Source: Cinnamomum chago (Eukaryota; Streptophyta; Magnoliopsida; Laurales; Lauraceae). From it: DNA of 64,000 nucleotides. The translations under genes were made by a program, and so were the position numbers. Shown here one piece after another: positions 11,972 through 22,950 of the stretch. Below the pieces are notes generated by a model that saw only the letters and a program-made list of their open reading frames with translations, had not been told where the DNA came from and made no database searches. The DNA lies in the NCBI GenBank assembly GCA_038049695.1, contig CP142461.1, forward strand, positions 30,449,001 to 30,513,000. The letters are read 5' to 3'. Positions within the stretch are counted from its first letter, which is position 1, and every line of letters begins with the position of its first letter.

Positions 11972-13608
11972 TGAAAGTCCTTGGATCCTAACCCTAGAGG
12001 GGGGGTGAATAGGGTGACCTACAATTATGACCAATTTAAACAAATTTTAACTTCTTAACATAAACTAGTCACATGTGATGATTAATCAAACAATATGCGG
12101 AAGCTAATATAAACAATCACCACAAAAGCAATCACCACAACACAAAGGTTTATAGTGGTTCGGCCTCAATGCCTACGTCCACTACCGGCTTGTGATCCAA
12201 TCACCCCACCGGGTTTCCACTAAGTATGCTTTTTACTAGGCTAAGCAATAACCCTTACAATGTTGTTTTTACTAGGCTCAACAACAACCTTTACAAGATG
12301 TTTTTCAAGGCTAAGCAATAACCTTTACAAATAAAGATTTCTCTAAGAAAGTGTCTTCACAAAAGATCACTCTAAGAGATACAAATTAAGCTCAATGAAA
12401 TTGCCTCTTAAATAGGCTAATATGAAAGTGAATAACAAATTACAAACATACACAAAAACAAGCTAAAGTGTGTGCACAAGTGTATGAATGCTTTACTTCA
12501 ATCAATTTCTACAATGAGGCTCCTAAATGAATGCTTGATGCATTTTAAAATCAAAGCTTAGAAAATGATGATTGAAGATAAAACTAATCACATAAAAGAT
12601 TCAAACAACTTTGAAGAAATGAAATAAACAAGTTGTATGAATAATAAGATCTAAGAATGTATGTGATTTAGTTAAGAGAGTTTGCAAACCAATCTAATTT
12701 ACCAAAGATGATTTGAGTTTGCTAAACATCTCTTTACAAACTAGAAATCATGCATAAAAGAAAATACAAAGATTTAAACATGCATAGATTCTAATTTTAA
12801 TGGAAATCAAAATGACAAGTAAGATCTACCTTTTTAAAACTCAAGCATTTGATTTCCAAATAGCCCTCTAGCCTTTCCAACTTCTTCCCCTTTCTTTGGC
12901 TCCAAAATGGTCTCAAAAGTTCATGTATCAAGCCCCCAAAAAGGTTGGAAATGAATGGACTTTATAATGAAAAACTGTCCAACGGCTAGTCGCAGGTCGA
13001 CCTGCCAACAGGGGGGGTCGACCTGCCACACACAACGGTCAAAAAAAATGACCGTTGGAGCTTCAGGAGCCCAATCAACCAGGTCAACCTGCCACACTGC
13101 AGGTTGACTGCCTGGGACCAAAATTCCCAAATTTGCATATTTCAAAGACTTTTCAAGTGGGAACTTTTGGGCCACTAAATCAAGCTTAGAAACATGTTTT
13201 AAATCAAATCTAAGATGTTTAAAAACATGAAACACAAAAAGCCTAAAATGATTCGAAACTTTAAAACCAAAGGCTTGCTTGATTTATAAAAACTCTTTTC
13301 ACAAATAAATGCATACAAAAATGATTCTGAAAGAGATGAATGTATGCAAGACACAAACCTAAATCCTCAATATGATTTCTCAAAAGTAAAGTACAAAGAA
13401 TTAGGTTTTCAAAAGAGTTTGGATTCTAAAACCAATGCATCCAAGTTTAGAAACAAAACATGCATAAATGATTAATTCTACAAGACTAAAAACCAATGCA
13501 TGTATAAAATCAGATTTCAAGATTTTCTAAAACAATGCATGTGTGAAAATTCAAATGATGCTAAAGTGAAAATGCATCCATCAAATTGCAAATACAAAAT
13601 CCCTAACA
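11972..13608 (-). mobile_element. 3' LTR of a Sirevirus-like Ty1/copia element (minus strand)
   Basis: Read on the minus strand the LTR begins TGTTAGGGATTTTGTA at 13608 and ends GGATCCAAGGACTTTCA at 11972 (1637 bp, TG..CA). Two solo LTRs of the same family (28436-30775 and 33454-35246) fix these ends. A GGGGGAGAT polypurine tract abuts the TG end at 13609, marking this as the 3' LTR. The 5 bp beyond the CA end are AGACG (11967-11971); the matching duplication was not found at the other side because the 5' part of the element is missing. Internal features: an AACGGTC/GACCGTT hairpin at 13033-13057, palindromic GGTCGACC repeats at 12974-13025, and several GCTTAGCC repeats at 12225-12335. Confidence 0.85.
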
Positions 13609-14230
13609 ATCTCCCCCTTTGCAATTTGATGGCAACTTACTCATCATTGAAATTACACACTAAGTCTTCAGCTCCCCCTAAGCTGGACAAGTCTTGAAAT
13701 CTTCTTGGATGCTCCTCCTCTTAGCTTGAGCTCTTGGGCTCTTTTCTTCCATCTTCTTGATGCTTGGAGCTTGATCATTCTTCAAGCTTTCTTTTCATCT
13801 TCCTCTCTATGGCCAAGCATCTTCTTTAGCTCCCAAGCTTTGTTTCTTCTATTAGCTCTCCCCCTTTGACCATGCCTCTCTCTCTCCCTTTGGCAAGGTA
13901 TGTATTCTCTCCCCCTGTAGAAGATCATACAATATCTCCCCTTAGGAAGCTTGGACATTCTCTTCACCCTTTTGAGAACTTGAATGCTCTCTCCCCCTTT
14001 GACATTAAATTGCAAAGGTACCTATACACATGAAACAAGGAAAATACCTTTAGTAGCACCTGTTAACAAAAGAAATCAAAAATGAAATACATAACAGGCT
14101 ATCATGTATGGTGGAAGTCTCTAAGGGTCCAAAGGCAATCCAAGGGTCAATTTGATCAAAACTAATACTTCCTATGAAGGTTTACACTCCCCCTCAATCC
14201 ATTCTCTCCTTTTGTCAAACATTTGACAAA
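13609..14230 (-). other. Cluster of polypurine tracts upstream of the 3' LTR
   Basis: On the minus strand AGGGGGAG-type tracts occur at least six times (plus-strand CTCCCCC or CTCCCCT near 13610, 13672, 13858, 13910, 13938, 13992 and 14190). The one next to the LTR is the expected plus-strand primer; the others are extra copies. Multiplied polypurine tracts are a described trait of the Sirevirus lineage, which supports that assignment. The 62-77 codon frames across this stretch are not called as genes. Confidence 0.75.
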
Positions 14231-16005
14231 GATATAACTATTAGATGCAAGAAGAAGATGGTTTAACCAAATGAGGGTCAACTTCAAGGAAAGGATTAGA
14301 TTCATTTAACTATAAGGCTCAATATGATCAAATTACCAAAAGACAGCAAGGTCAATGGGAAAAGCGATCATGGATATCAATTGGAAAAACAAAGAATACC
14401 AATTGAGATTTAAGGATAAGAGTTTTTAAATCAACCACTCTAAAATGGAGTTATAAAGAATATAACTATTAAGATAAATCCAAATTAGAGCTATCCATGA
14501 TGCAATGGGGTTTACTAAACATAGCATCAATCAATGTAACTTATGAAAATCATATGCTATGTAAGTTTTGAAATCATTTCATTCAATCAAAAAATATGAC
14601 TATCAGTGCAAGAAGAGTGAAATGAATTTCAAGCATGAAGCCAACCTCAACTAATAACCAACCAATATTATGAACACATAAACATGGTGGTCATGAGATA
14701 TACCTATAAGAGCAAGAGAGGTGGCAAACATGAAATTTATGATGCTAATGGAATGTGACATGGAATGAAAACATATAACTATCACGATCAATCCAATGTA
14801 CACAAGGTCTATCACATACACAAGATAAGACATCAATTGGATATGAAATCAATGGAAAATTATACCAAATGAAACCAATTGAATATGACAACATGATAAA
14901 TAGCAAGGATGTGACAAACACAAAATTCCATCAAGCAACATAAATGGATATTCATCACTTTTAAAGATATGACTATTGAGCATAGTGATGAACAAGATAA
15001 ATTGCAATGTAAAATGATATAACTTTGTAATGCATGCAATTTCCAAAGTGTCAAAATCATATGAATTCAACATCTAAGATATCCATCAAACATATAGAAA
15101 TACGAGGAATGGATTTCAAAGTGTTTCATATGATTAAGATCACTACTTATGAAGTTGAAACATGTATAATGATGACACCAAGAGAATCTACATGAATCAA
15201 CATCATAACCATCCAAAAAGAAATGACTATAAGGCATAGAGGATGGATTTGGGTTCTAGTATGGTTTCTACAAATATTACTAAGATCACAACCATACATG
15301 GAACCAATTGTCATTTGCATATAAAAAGAATAACTAAATAAGCAAAGATGCAAACAACATACATTTCCATTTCTAAGATAATGAAACCAAAAGAAAAGGA
15401 AATGAGAACATGGAACATGCTTTGATGAATATGACTAATGAAGTTATAGAGCATTTCCATTCAAACAATCTTCAAATCATTTTGATAAACAAAATCCAAC
15501 AATGAGCATAAAAAGAATGATTTTGAAGATCAATTTTCAACATTGTATTTTAAAAGATATGACTTAAATGAAACACATACAAGTTGATTTTTCAAAACAA
15601 TGATTTTCCATATAAAAGTATAACTTAGGAATCCATGGAAAAACTTGAATTGATTCAAATCATTTGTTCAAAAAATCTTACTAAGACATCTACACAAATG
15701 ATTCAACAACAATTGATCTAGCTATGAAAGCTTTTGAAATCACAATCAATTGATCATGTATAGAAATGCAATGCAAGACATACAACTAAATATGAGCAAA
15801 AAGATAATCTAACATGATGAAATTATAATCAAATGATTTTGAAAACCATGATATGTAACTAAAATGGTGCATGAAGACAAAATCAATTGATCATAAAGAA
15901 ACAATGCATTTTAATAAATGTAACTATATAGAAATAAAAATGCAAATGCAACATGACCAACAATATGATTTAACTATTAAGAATAGGTTGGTCAAGGAGG
16001 TTCAA
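14231..16005 (-). repeat. Long non-coding 3' region with a recurring TATRACTAT motif
   Basis: This AT-rich internal region of the retroelement has no coding capacity. A motif of the form (A)AATATRACTATNAG (plus strand) recurs about 15 times, for example near 14229, 14458, 14594, 14762, 14952, 15220, 15324, 15426, 15556, 15616, 15907 and 15968, at irregular spacings of roughly 60-230 bp. It may be a strongly diverged tandem array. Confidence 0.5.
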
Positions 16006-16009
16006 GGCC

Positions 16010-16844
16010 TTAAGGTTTGTCTAAGTAGATAACTTTTGGAATCCACCTAAGGTCTTGGGCTTTGGAGACTATTTTGGAAATTCCACCAACTAAAGGAGAT
16101 AGAGATTGAATTCTTTTAGACTTAACATCAAATCTTTGAGGTTTGACTATTTTAGATTGATGATTAGTCTTAAAAAGTTGGTGTGTTTGTTTCATAGGGG
16201 ATTGATTTATTTTCTTTTTAATCTTCTCATTTCTTTTAGCCTTTCCTCCCTCTTTTTGCCTTTTTAGCTTTTCAACCTTTTTCAATAGTTCTTTCATTTC
16301 TAAGGTTAAAGGAGGGAAAGTGAGAAGATTCTTTTTGATAGATTTACTTTGATGTTTAGTCTTTTTAAAATCTATCTTGGATGACTCTTTGTGAATTGTT
16401 TTAACTTGTTTGAACTTCTTAGAGTCTTCCTTGTTATTCAAAGTCTTACCCTTCATAGAATTAAATTTAATTTTCTTAGGTTCAATGATGGGTTTAGACA
16501 TATGACTTTTCCTTAGTTTGCACTCAAATTTGAAATGTCCTTCTTTACCACAATAATGACATTTAGTTTTGGACATTTGAGAGAGAGTGCTAGAGAAAGA
16601 GGACTCACCTTTCACAAAAGTGTTGGTGAATTTAGGGTCATGTGAAGTATACTTATTAAAACCAAGACCCGTCCTATCTCCATCAGGTTTTCCCAATTTA
16701 AATAATTTTTCAAGTCTTTCTTCACTTTGGGTAAACTTGCACTCACACTTTTGTTTATAAACTTCAAGTTGAGTGACTTTGGTTATAAGGATTGAATTTT
16801 CATTTTTGACTTTTGAAAGCTCATTTTCAATTTCCTTATATTTG
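16010..16844 (-). pseudogene. Gag of the Sirevirus-like element, 5'-truncated by a CACTA end
   Basis: On the minus strand the frame is open from the CACTA boundary at 16844 to a stop at 16010 (about 278 codons). The start is missing. The first 50 residues are a Lys/Glu-rich coiled coil. A CCHC zinc knuckle (CHYCGKEGHFKFEC) follows, then a very basic Lys-rich tail ending in RWIPKVIYLDKP. Gag proteins coat element RNA in cytoplasmic particles; the knuckle binds RNA. No protease, integrase or reverse transcriptase follows before the 3' LTR, so this is either an internally deleted copy or a gag-only non-autonomous element. Confidence 0.8.
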
Positions 16845-16868
16845 CACTACTAGAAAAAAGGCTTTTTA

Positions 16869-17225
16869 TATCAGTTACAAAAAGTGCCCTATATCGGTTT
16901 TTAATATAACCGATATAATATCTTCACTTAAGGTTTTTTATATCGGTTTATATTTTTTTATATCGGTCAATTTTTTATTTATATCGGTTGCATAGGAACC
17001 GACATAATAAACTGTATATATAATATCGGTTATAAAATATATGATATTAATTCTAATATTTTATATCGGTTATTACAAAACCGATATTATATACGCATAT
17101 ATTATATCGGTTGTATATACATAATTTATATCGGTTTTTATTAAACCGATATTATATTCACATATTTTATATCGGTTTCATAGAAACCGATATTATATAG
17201 ACGATACTTTTACATCGGTTTAAAT
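16869..17225. repeat. Left subterminal repeat array of the CACTA element
   Basis: About ten direct TATATCGGTT and four to five inverted AACCGATAT motifs occur within 360 bp, often as pairs 5-15 bp apart that form short hairpins. Density and position are those expected of CACTA subterminal protein-binding repeats. Confidence 0.85.
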
Positions 17226-17640
17226 CACATAATCTGTTGCTCCCGGCCCGCGCGAGTTCTCGTTCTTTCCCTCCTTTTCTTTTTTGTTCCCTCCCTTCTC
17301 TTTCTTTCTCCATCATTCTTTCTTTCCCTCCTGTTTTTTCCTTCCCAACTCCCTTCTCTTTCTTTCTCCATTAATCGTGCCATCTCTGTTTGGGGTTCCT
17401 CACTTTCGTGCACTATTTCGGTTGTTCTCCCCCCCGTTCTAGTTTATCTTCCTGCAGATAGGTTCCTTTTCTCTCTCTCTCTCTCCGCTCTCTCTCACTC
17501 TCTCTATCTCGATCTCGATCTGCTCTTCTCTCTCTCTCTCTCTGCTCTTTTCCCTCATCTCCCTCACGATCTCCATCTCTTCCTTTCTTGTCTTTCTCTC
17601 TAGTCTCTGCTATTGAGATCTCATGTTGTCTTTCATTTCC
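17226..17640. other. Pyrimidine-rich stretch, probably captured 5' region of the eS1 gene
   Basis: CT-rich sequence with several short CT microsatellites, such as 17467-17486 and 17528-17543, precedes the eS1 coding fragment. Ribosomal protein genes of plants commonly have pyrimidine-rich leaders, so promoter and 5' UTR sequence may have been captured together with the exon; this is inference. The minus-strand Arg/Glu-rich frame here is low-complexity and is not called. Confidence 0.45.
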
Positions 17641-17646
17641 ATTTCA

Positions 17647-17910
17647 GGAAGAACAAGAGGATCTCCAAGGGGAAAAAGGGAGGAAAGAAGAAGAAGTAAG
17701 TTTGATAAAACCCTAAATATCTTTCCCTTTGTTGTGAATCTTCTCGTTGTGTTGGTTGTTATGGATCTGATCTTTGGTTTCATTGTTTGTATTACTAATC
17801 TAGGGTCGATCCTTTTTCTAAGAAGGATTGGTATGATATCAAAGCACCATCGGTGTTCAATGTCCAAAATGTCGGTAAAACCCTCATCACTCGGACACAG
17901 GGTACCAAGG
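17647..17910 (+). pseudogene. RPS3A: Captured fragment of 40S ribosomal protein eS1 (S3a)
   Basis: Two exon pieces encode the N-terminus of eS1: 17647-17695 reads KNKRISKGKKGGKKK, and 17804-17909 continues with [18 protein letters not shown] and [13 protein letters not shown]. They are joined by an intron with an intact donor (GTAAGT at 17696) and acceptor (TCTAG at 17803). The native initiating residues are missing; the first exon now follows a TTTCAG. The rest of the roughly 260-residue protein is absent. The protein normally sits on the small ribosomal subunit. The fragment lies inside a CACTA element, so it is a captured piece and not the functional locus. Confidence 0.88.
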
Positions 17911-18865
17911 TCTGTCTCCTAAACCTTTCAGATCTTCTCGTTTGATATCTGGATTTGATGCTTTTGTCCAGCTTTTCTGCTGTTTGTAATTGTATGGAAT
18001 GATTTAATAGATTGGTGTGGAAAAAGGGATGTGTGTGAAATCTGTTTCTGATACGTGTTGCGCATAAAATCTAGTAATAGAAAGGCATTTACTATTATTG
18101 TTTGCATTTACTACTATTTGACACTTGCTGTTATTTAACCTGAATAACCCATAAGTTACGTCCTTGGAAATCATTTTAAAGGGATTACTTGCTTTCAATT
18201 TTTTGGGGTCACTGTTATCTCTCTTTTGTATCAGATAATTTGCAGTGCTTTTGATGTGGGCTTTGAGATTTGGGTATGGTTTTCTATGGCTTATTCTTCT
18301 GCTTATTGGAGAATTGGGTAATGTTTTCATGGATGGCTTTAACCTATATGGTAGCAGGGAGAAATCAATCTTTAATTGCTATTTTGATGAGTTTTAGTTT
18401 TGTTGGAGGGTAGTTGAATTAATGTATGTTTTGCATGATATGCTTTTGTTGACAGATATGTGGATCTAATTGGATTTTGGGGTTTGATGTATTGGGTATT
18501 CAATCCCAATGTAGGTTGATGCATACATCCTGTTTTGGAATCATTACTATGTAGCAGTTACTCAGAATCAAATTCAATTGGCTTCTACTTTGTTCATGAT
18601 ATTCATGATTCAAGTTGTAATTAGTTCTGAAAAGTATCATGTTCACTTTCTAGCACATGGATGAAATGTAAATGCAATTCATGGAGGCATTTTTCGTATC
18701 AATATCTTGTATATATCTGAAGGCACATCGGATCATTGTAAACTTTTTTTTCCTATATTCATGCAAATTGTATAAAGTTTTGTGTTATTTTATGGAGTTT
18801 GTGATCTTTATAAAGCAATGGCAATCGTGTTCGGTTTGTTCTTGGTGTTCTTCTCTGGGCCAGGG

Positions 18866-19121
18866 TTGGCTCCATTCCTAACCCTACAAAAGAGCAGCTA
18901 ATTGATGTTGCTCGGAGACATTTCATGCTGTTGGTACTTGTCTCAAACTCATGAGATTATGTGTTCTTTTCTTGTTCTATATTTTTAAATAATTGTGGTT
19001 GATTCTCCTTTTCTTGTTGTTGAATCGAATTGCTTTGTGTTGTTATTGAAGCAATTGGATGAGTTGCAAGTCCTTGTAGGTTTTGTGTAGGCTGCAAAAA
19101 GATTGAAGACAGTCTGCAAAT
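18866..19121 (+). pseudogene. Captured fragment of a SAP30-like histone deacetylase complex subunit
   Basis: Exon piece 18866-18930 encodes SIPNPTKEQLIDVARRHFML. After an intron of about 120 bp, the piece at 19052-19121 encodes QLDELQVLVGFV, a TAG, then AAKRLKTVCK and a TGA. This matches, from memory, the conserved C-terminus of plant SAP30-family proteins, whose native stop falls just after this Lys. The internal TAG replaces an expected Gln codon (CAG to TAG). SAP30 bridges Sin3 and histone deacetylase in the nucleus. Only about 45 C-terminal codons remain, so this is a captured, disabled piece. Confidence 0.75.
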
Positions 19122-19176
19122 GACCCTTATGAAGTTACATTCCATGCTAAAAGATTGGGGTCCTAGTGTATGTCTG

Positions 19177-20460
19177 CATTCGAATGAACCACACACATAC
19201 ACCCTACCAGTCACCGATCCCTTGATTATTATGGTGTAGTGGTATTTAGGGACAGTTTTTTCATGTAATTCAATACATAGGAATCACATGGACTTATACA
19301 TTGGTACCGTGAGTTGCTACCTTTTTTTTTTTTTACATCCATCATTCATTAAAATAGACATGTATTGATATTATCTAAGTTCTCTTATTTACAATCAGAG
19401 GCCAATTGTGGTTTTTTCTTCAAAATGTCAACAATTAAATTGTTAGCTTTCTCCATTGTCTTCTTCAATTCATCTTGTGGTTTTTTTGTGGCTTGTTAGA
19501 ACACTGAGATGAAGATTTTGACTTTACTCTTTTTTTTTGTCATGATCATCTGGTGTGTTCAGCAGATGCTGAATTGTATGACTATAATGAAGAGAAGGTA
19601 TGTTATAATGCACCATAAGTATAAGATAATTGATAATTTATAGTCTATACCTTCACTAATAATTCCTACATGTATTGGCAAGAGAACAGGGGCAGTCCTT
19701 GAGCTTATTGTTTCTTTAGAAACTTATTTGGAAGCCATCCTACAGTGAACAATTTGTAAGTGTCTTCATTTCTCTTGTTATATATTTTGCATAAAAATTG
19801 ATAATTTTGTGACCAGATGCATAGAACACTTTACAAATGATATTTTAGGGTGAATTCGGCTAGCCACAAGGCTAACCGCCAAAAATTCCCAGTTTTGGCG
19901 AGCTTCTGGAAAGCTAACCGCCGAATTTCGGCTAGCCGCAATGTAACCGCCGAGCTTACCGAAATTGGGTCAGAAAAACCAGCTTCTGAAAAGCTGACCG
20001 TAAGCTAACCGAACTTGGTTCGGCTAGCCGCCAGCCGAATTTCGACTAGCCGCCAACAAAGTTTCGGCTAACCGACAGTACAGTTTCGGCTAACCGCCAG
20101 GTAACCGAACCTGACCAAATTATACATAGTAAGGGAAATTTTGGCCAATCGCAAGGACCGTGAGTCTTGGATTTTTGCGAGAACTAAGATCGCTTATGTG
20201 GTCATAGACACTCCTCATGTAGTGAAGACGACTCATGGGGTAAATTGTGACTAATCTAAATGGAAAACCTAGTCGATGAGGCTAACATTAGTGATATCTA
20301 AACCCCCACCTCCCCCCTTCTTTCCCCTTTATTTTGCAGGAAAATCTATAGTATTTACATGAACAGGTGCCCACTCTTGTCATCATCGGATCAATGAATA
20401 GGAAGATGCGGAATCATTTTTTTTTCTTTCTGTTTGCAAGAATATTTTCTATTTACTAGC
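19177..20460. repeat. 1.28-kb duplicated block, copy 1 (inside the CACTA element)
   Basis: The block from ATTCGAATGAACCACACACA to ATATTTTCTATTTACT is repeated at 23897-25173 in the same orientation with only about 15-20 differences (roughly 98-99% identity). It carries a CGGCTAGCCG array at 19857-20110. No coding frame is recognised. Sequence continues differently on both sides of each copy. Confidence 0.92.
19857..20110. repeat. CGGCTAGCCG / GGCTAACCGCC array, copy 3
   Basis: More than ten degenerate copies of TTCGGCTAGCCGCC and GCTAACCGCC occur in about 250 bp, some arranged as inverted pairs. Followed by an AT-rich stretch (ATTATACATAG). Confidence 0.75.
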
Positions 20461-20639
20461 TAATGATTATTTTTCATACACCACCTCAAGAGTTGTATTA
20501 CAGTGGAGTGAATAGTTTGGATTTGCTCTCTTGCAACTAAATCAGTTACCTATTTCTTGTTATAGAGTTTTCTTAAAGAGGTTAATAGGCAATTCCTTTG
20601 TAACTTCATTCATATATGGTGTTTATACTCTGTAATTCA

Positions 20640-22111
20640 GACTATTATAATGGGAACAAGCTTCCTTTTGTTGCAGCCCAGATTGGTCAAGCTTTTAGAA
20701 ATAAGGTTTCTCCTCCATTTGTTCTTCATGTGAAATCATTTGAATGTCTGATATACTTGATCAATTGCTATGTTTCATTGTTTCTCATGCTGAATGCATT
20801 GATGTGGCCATGGGTTTCTTTTCTGTATCTTTCCTCATCACACACACACACACAAATACAACCTCATGCTGTACTGTTGATGTTCCACTTAATTTTTTGA
20901 CTTTATGAGATTGTTTGTTTGTGCATAAATTGATTGCAATTGTTTGTTTGTGTATAATTAAGCTGACTGCCATCTCCTGGAAACTGCTGTCTGTGTTACA
21001 GATATCTCCTCGCCAAGGACTTTTGAGAGTGCGTGAATTCACGCTTGCAGAGATTGAGCATTTTGTTGATCCTGATGACAAATCTCACCCGAAATACAAA
21101 GAGGTTGCTGATTTGGAGTTTTTAATGTTCCCTAGAGAATAGCAAATGCCTGGAAAACCAGCCAAGAAAATTTGCCTTGGTGAAGCAGTGGCAAAGGTTG
21201 TTTGTTTACACTTTGTCGTTTACCTCTGTTTTCATTTGGAAAGCAAAATCTTGATTCTTGCATATACAGTTTAGTTTGCACCATTATATTCGATGATGGT
21301 TGTTAAGATATTATTTATCTATTGCCTTGCTTGTCCATTTCTGAATCTCTATGTAGGATGGAACCATTGCTTGTCCATTTCTGAATCTCTATGTAGGATG
21401 GAACGCTGAAAACAAGTTGGGATCTCAAAAGCTAATGGTTATTTAATTTACAATAGTTCATTTTTCTCAGGCAGAAGCTTTTTATTTTTTGTGTGTGCGT
21501 GTTGGGATTCACTTTTTCAATAAAAGAATTCTAACTTTAAATGGCTTTAGCTGTTTGATAACTCTGAAATTTTCTTCTTTGCAATGGAAATCTTATGAAT
21601 TTGGTATTATAACCTTAGTCAGTTGCCTGAATATAGCTAATGGATTTGGCAATACTGTATAACAGGAAAAGAGTGGTGTCCCTCTTGTTGCACATGAAAA
21701 GTTTTCAGAACCCAGGGTGGAGGTATCTATCTCTCTCTCGACCATGCAGATTATTTTTATGCGCGACCCTCACAAACGAATACATCAATCTGATGAACCA
21801 ATCATTTTTATTAATTTTTTAATTTTTTTGAATGGTGGCACAAGTTGAACCTGCTACCTTATGATTACAACAATGATCGCCTTCCAACCATGCCATACTA
21901 GCACATTTATCAGTGTGTGGATGGGCAACATCTGCATGCATGTCTATAGACATCAGAGTTATAACAATTTAGTTGATGGTTCCATTGAGTCCAATTTCAC
22001 AGATGATTCATGCAGTGTAAATTTTTTTCAGAAACTGATCATAGAGCCAATAAAAAAGGAGTTGGGTCTTGCCTTCAAGGGAAGCCAAAAGATGGTTGTT
22101 GAAGCTCTGGA
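20640..22111 (+). pseudogene. Captured fragments of glycyl-tRNA synthetase
   Basis: Four exon pieces in native order match the eukaryotic-type glycyl-tRNA synthetase catalytic region: 20640-20705 (YYNGNKLPFVAAQIGQAFRN), 21001-21198 ([20 protein letters not shown], then [10 protein letters not shown], a TAG, and AKKICLGEAVAK), about 21667-21722 (SGVPLVAHEKFSEPRVE) and 22030-22111 (KKELGLAFKGSQKMVVEALE). Splice sites look plausible. The TAG at 21140-21142 replaces an expected Gln (CAG to TAG). A 39-bp tandem duplication at about 21327-21404 occurs where a further exon would lie. The enzyme charges tRNA-Gly; the N-terminal half and the anticodon-binding domain are absent here, so it cannot be functional. 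Confidence 0.9.
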
Positions 22112-22131
22112 GGTAAATTATGATTACTTAT

Positions 22132-22198
22132 CTTTTGGTTTTTTTGTTTATATATAGTTCCAACTTTTTGTACATCCCATGGAAGACAATGTAGATAC

Positions 22199-22238
<40 letters not shown>

Positions 22239-22276
22239 ATTTCCATAGAGATTTGTCTAGTCAAGCTTTATGTTAA
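22132..22276. repeat. Dispersed segment shared with 9076-9205
   Basis: Near-identical to the segment downstream of the first CACTA coding unit, but with (TA)n followed by (CA)n at the microsatellite. Confidence 0.8.
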
Positions 22277-22429
22277 TTATTAATTAGTTATATATATATG
22301 ATCACTTTATTAATTTGTATATATAGTGCAAAGTTTTATTGGTGTACAGTGTACTGCAATGGTACTGCAGGTTTTATAGGTACTGCAGCAATGCAAATTC
22401 TTTTGATAAAAAAAATATGCATATATAAT

Positions 22430-22950
22430 ATTAAATCGGTTACAAAACAAACGATATAATACAATCCCAAAAAACCGATATAACAAAGTCCTTTATAACC
22501 GATATTATAAATAATTTTTATATCAGTTTCACTATTTTTTATATTGGTTTTACAGTAATGTATGCTATAATTTCAGTTTCAAAACACATCAGTTCTCTGA
22601 AAACCGATATTATAAATAATTTTTATATCGGTTTCATTCATTTTTATATCGGTTTTACAGTAATGTATGCTATAATTTCAGTTTCCAAACACATCAGTTG
22701 ATCGAAAACCGATATTATAAATATTTTTTATATCGGTTTTATTTTTTTTTTATATCGGTTTTACAGTAATATGTGTTATAATTTCAGGTTCAAAAGACAT
22801 CAGTTGTCCAAAAACCGATATGAAATGTTACACATATTATATCGGTTATAGTTGTTTATTATATCAGGGGTACTTATATCGGTTTGAAGTTTACTGAAAA
22901 ACCGATATAATAGGTCTTTTATATCGGTTTTTAGCCGATATAAAAACCCT
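22430..22950. repeat. Right subterminal repeat array of the CACTA element, including a 109-bp tandem repeat
   Basis: About 17 TATATCGGTT / AACCGATAT motifs occur. Between 22553 and about 22800 they sit within three tandem copies of a unit of about 109 bp that also holds CAGTAATGTATGCTATAA and TTTCAG..CATCAGTT. Confidence 0.85.

Noticed and set aside
14651-15353. Minus-strand hydrophobic frames resembling small membrane proteins
   Set aside because: They lie in the diverged repeat region of the retroelement, are short and overlapping, and have T-rich codon bias only.
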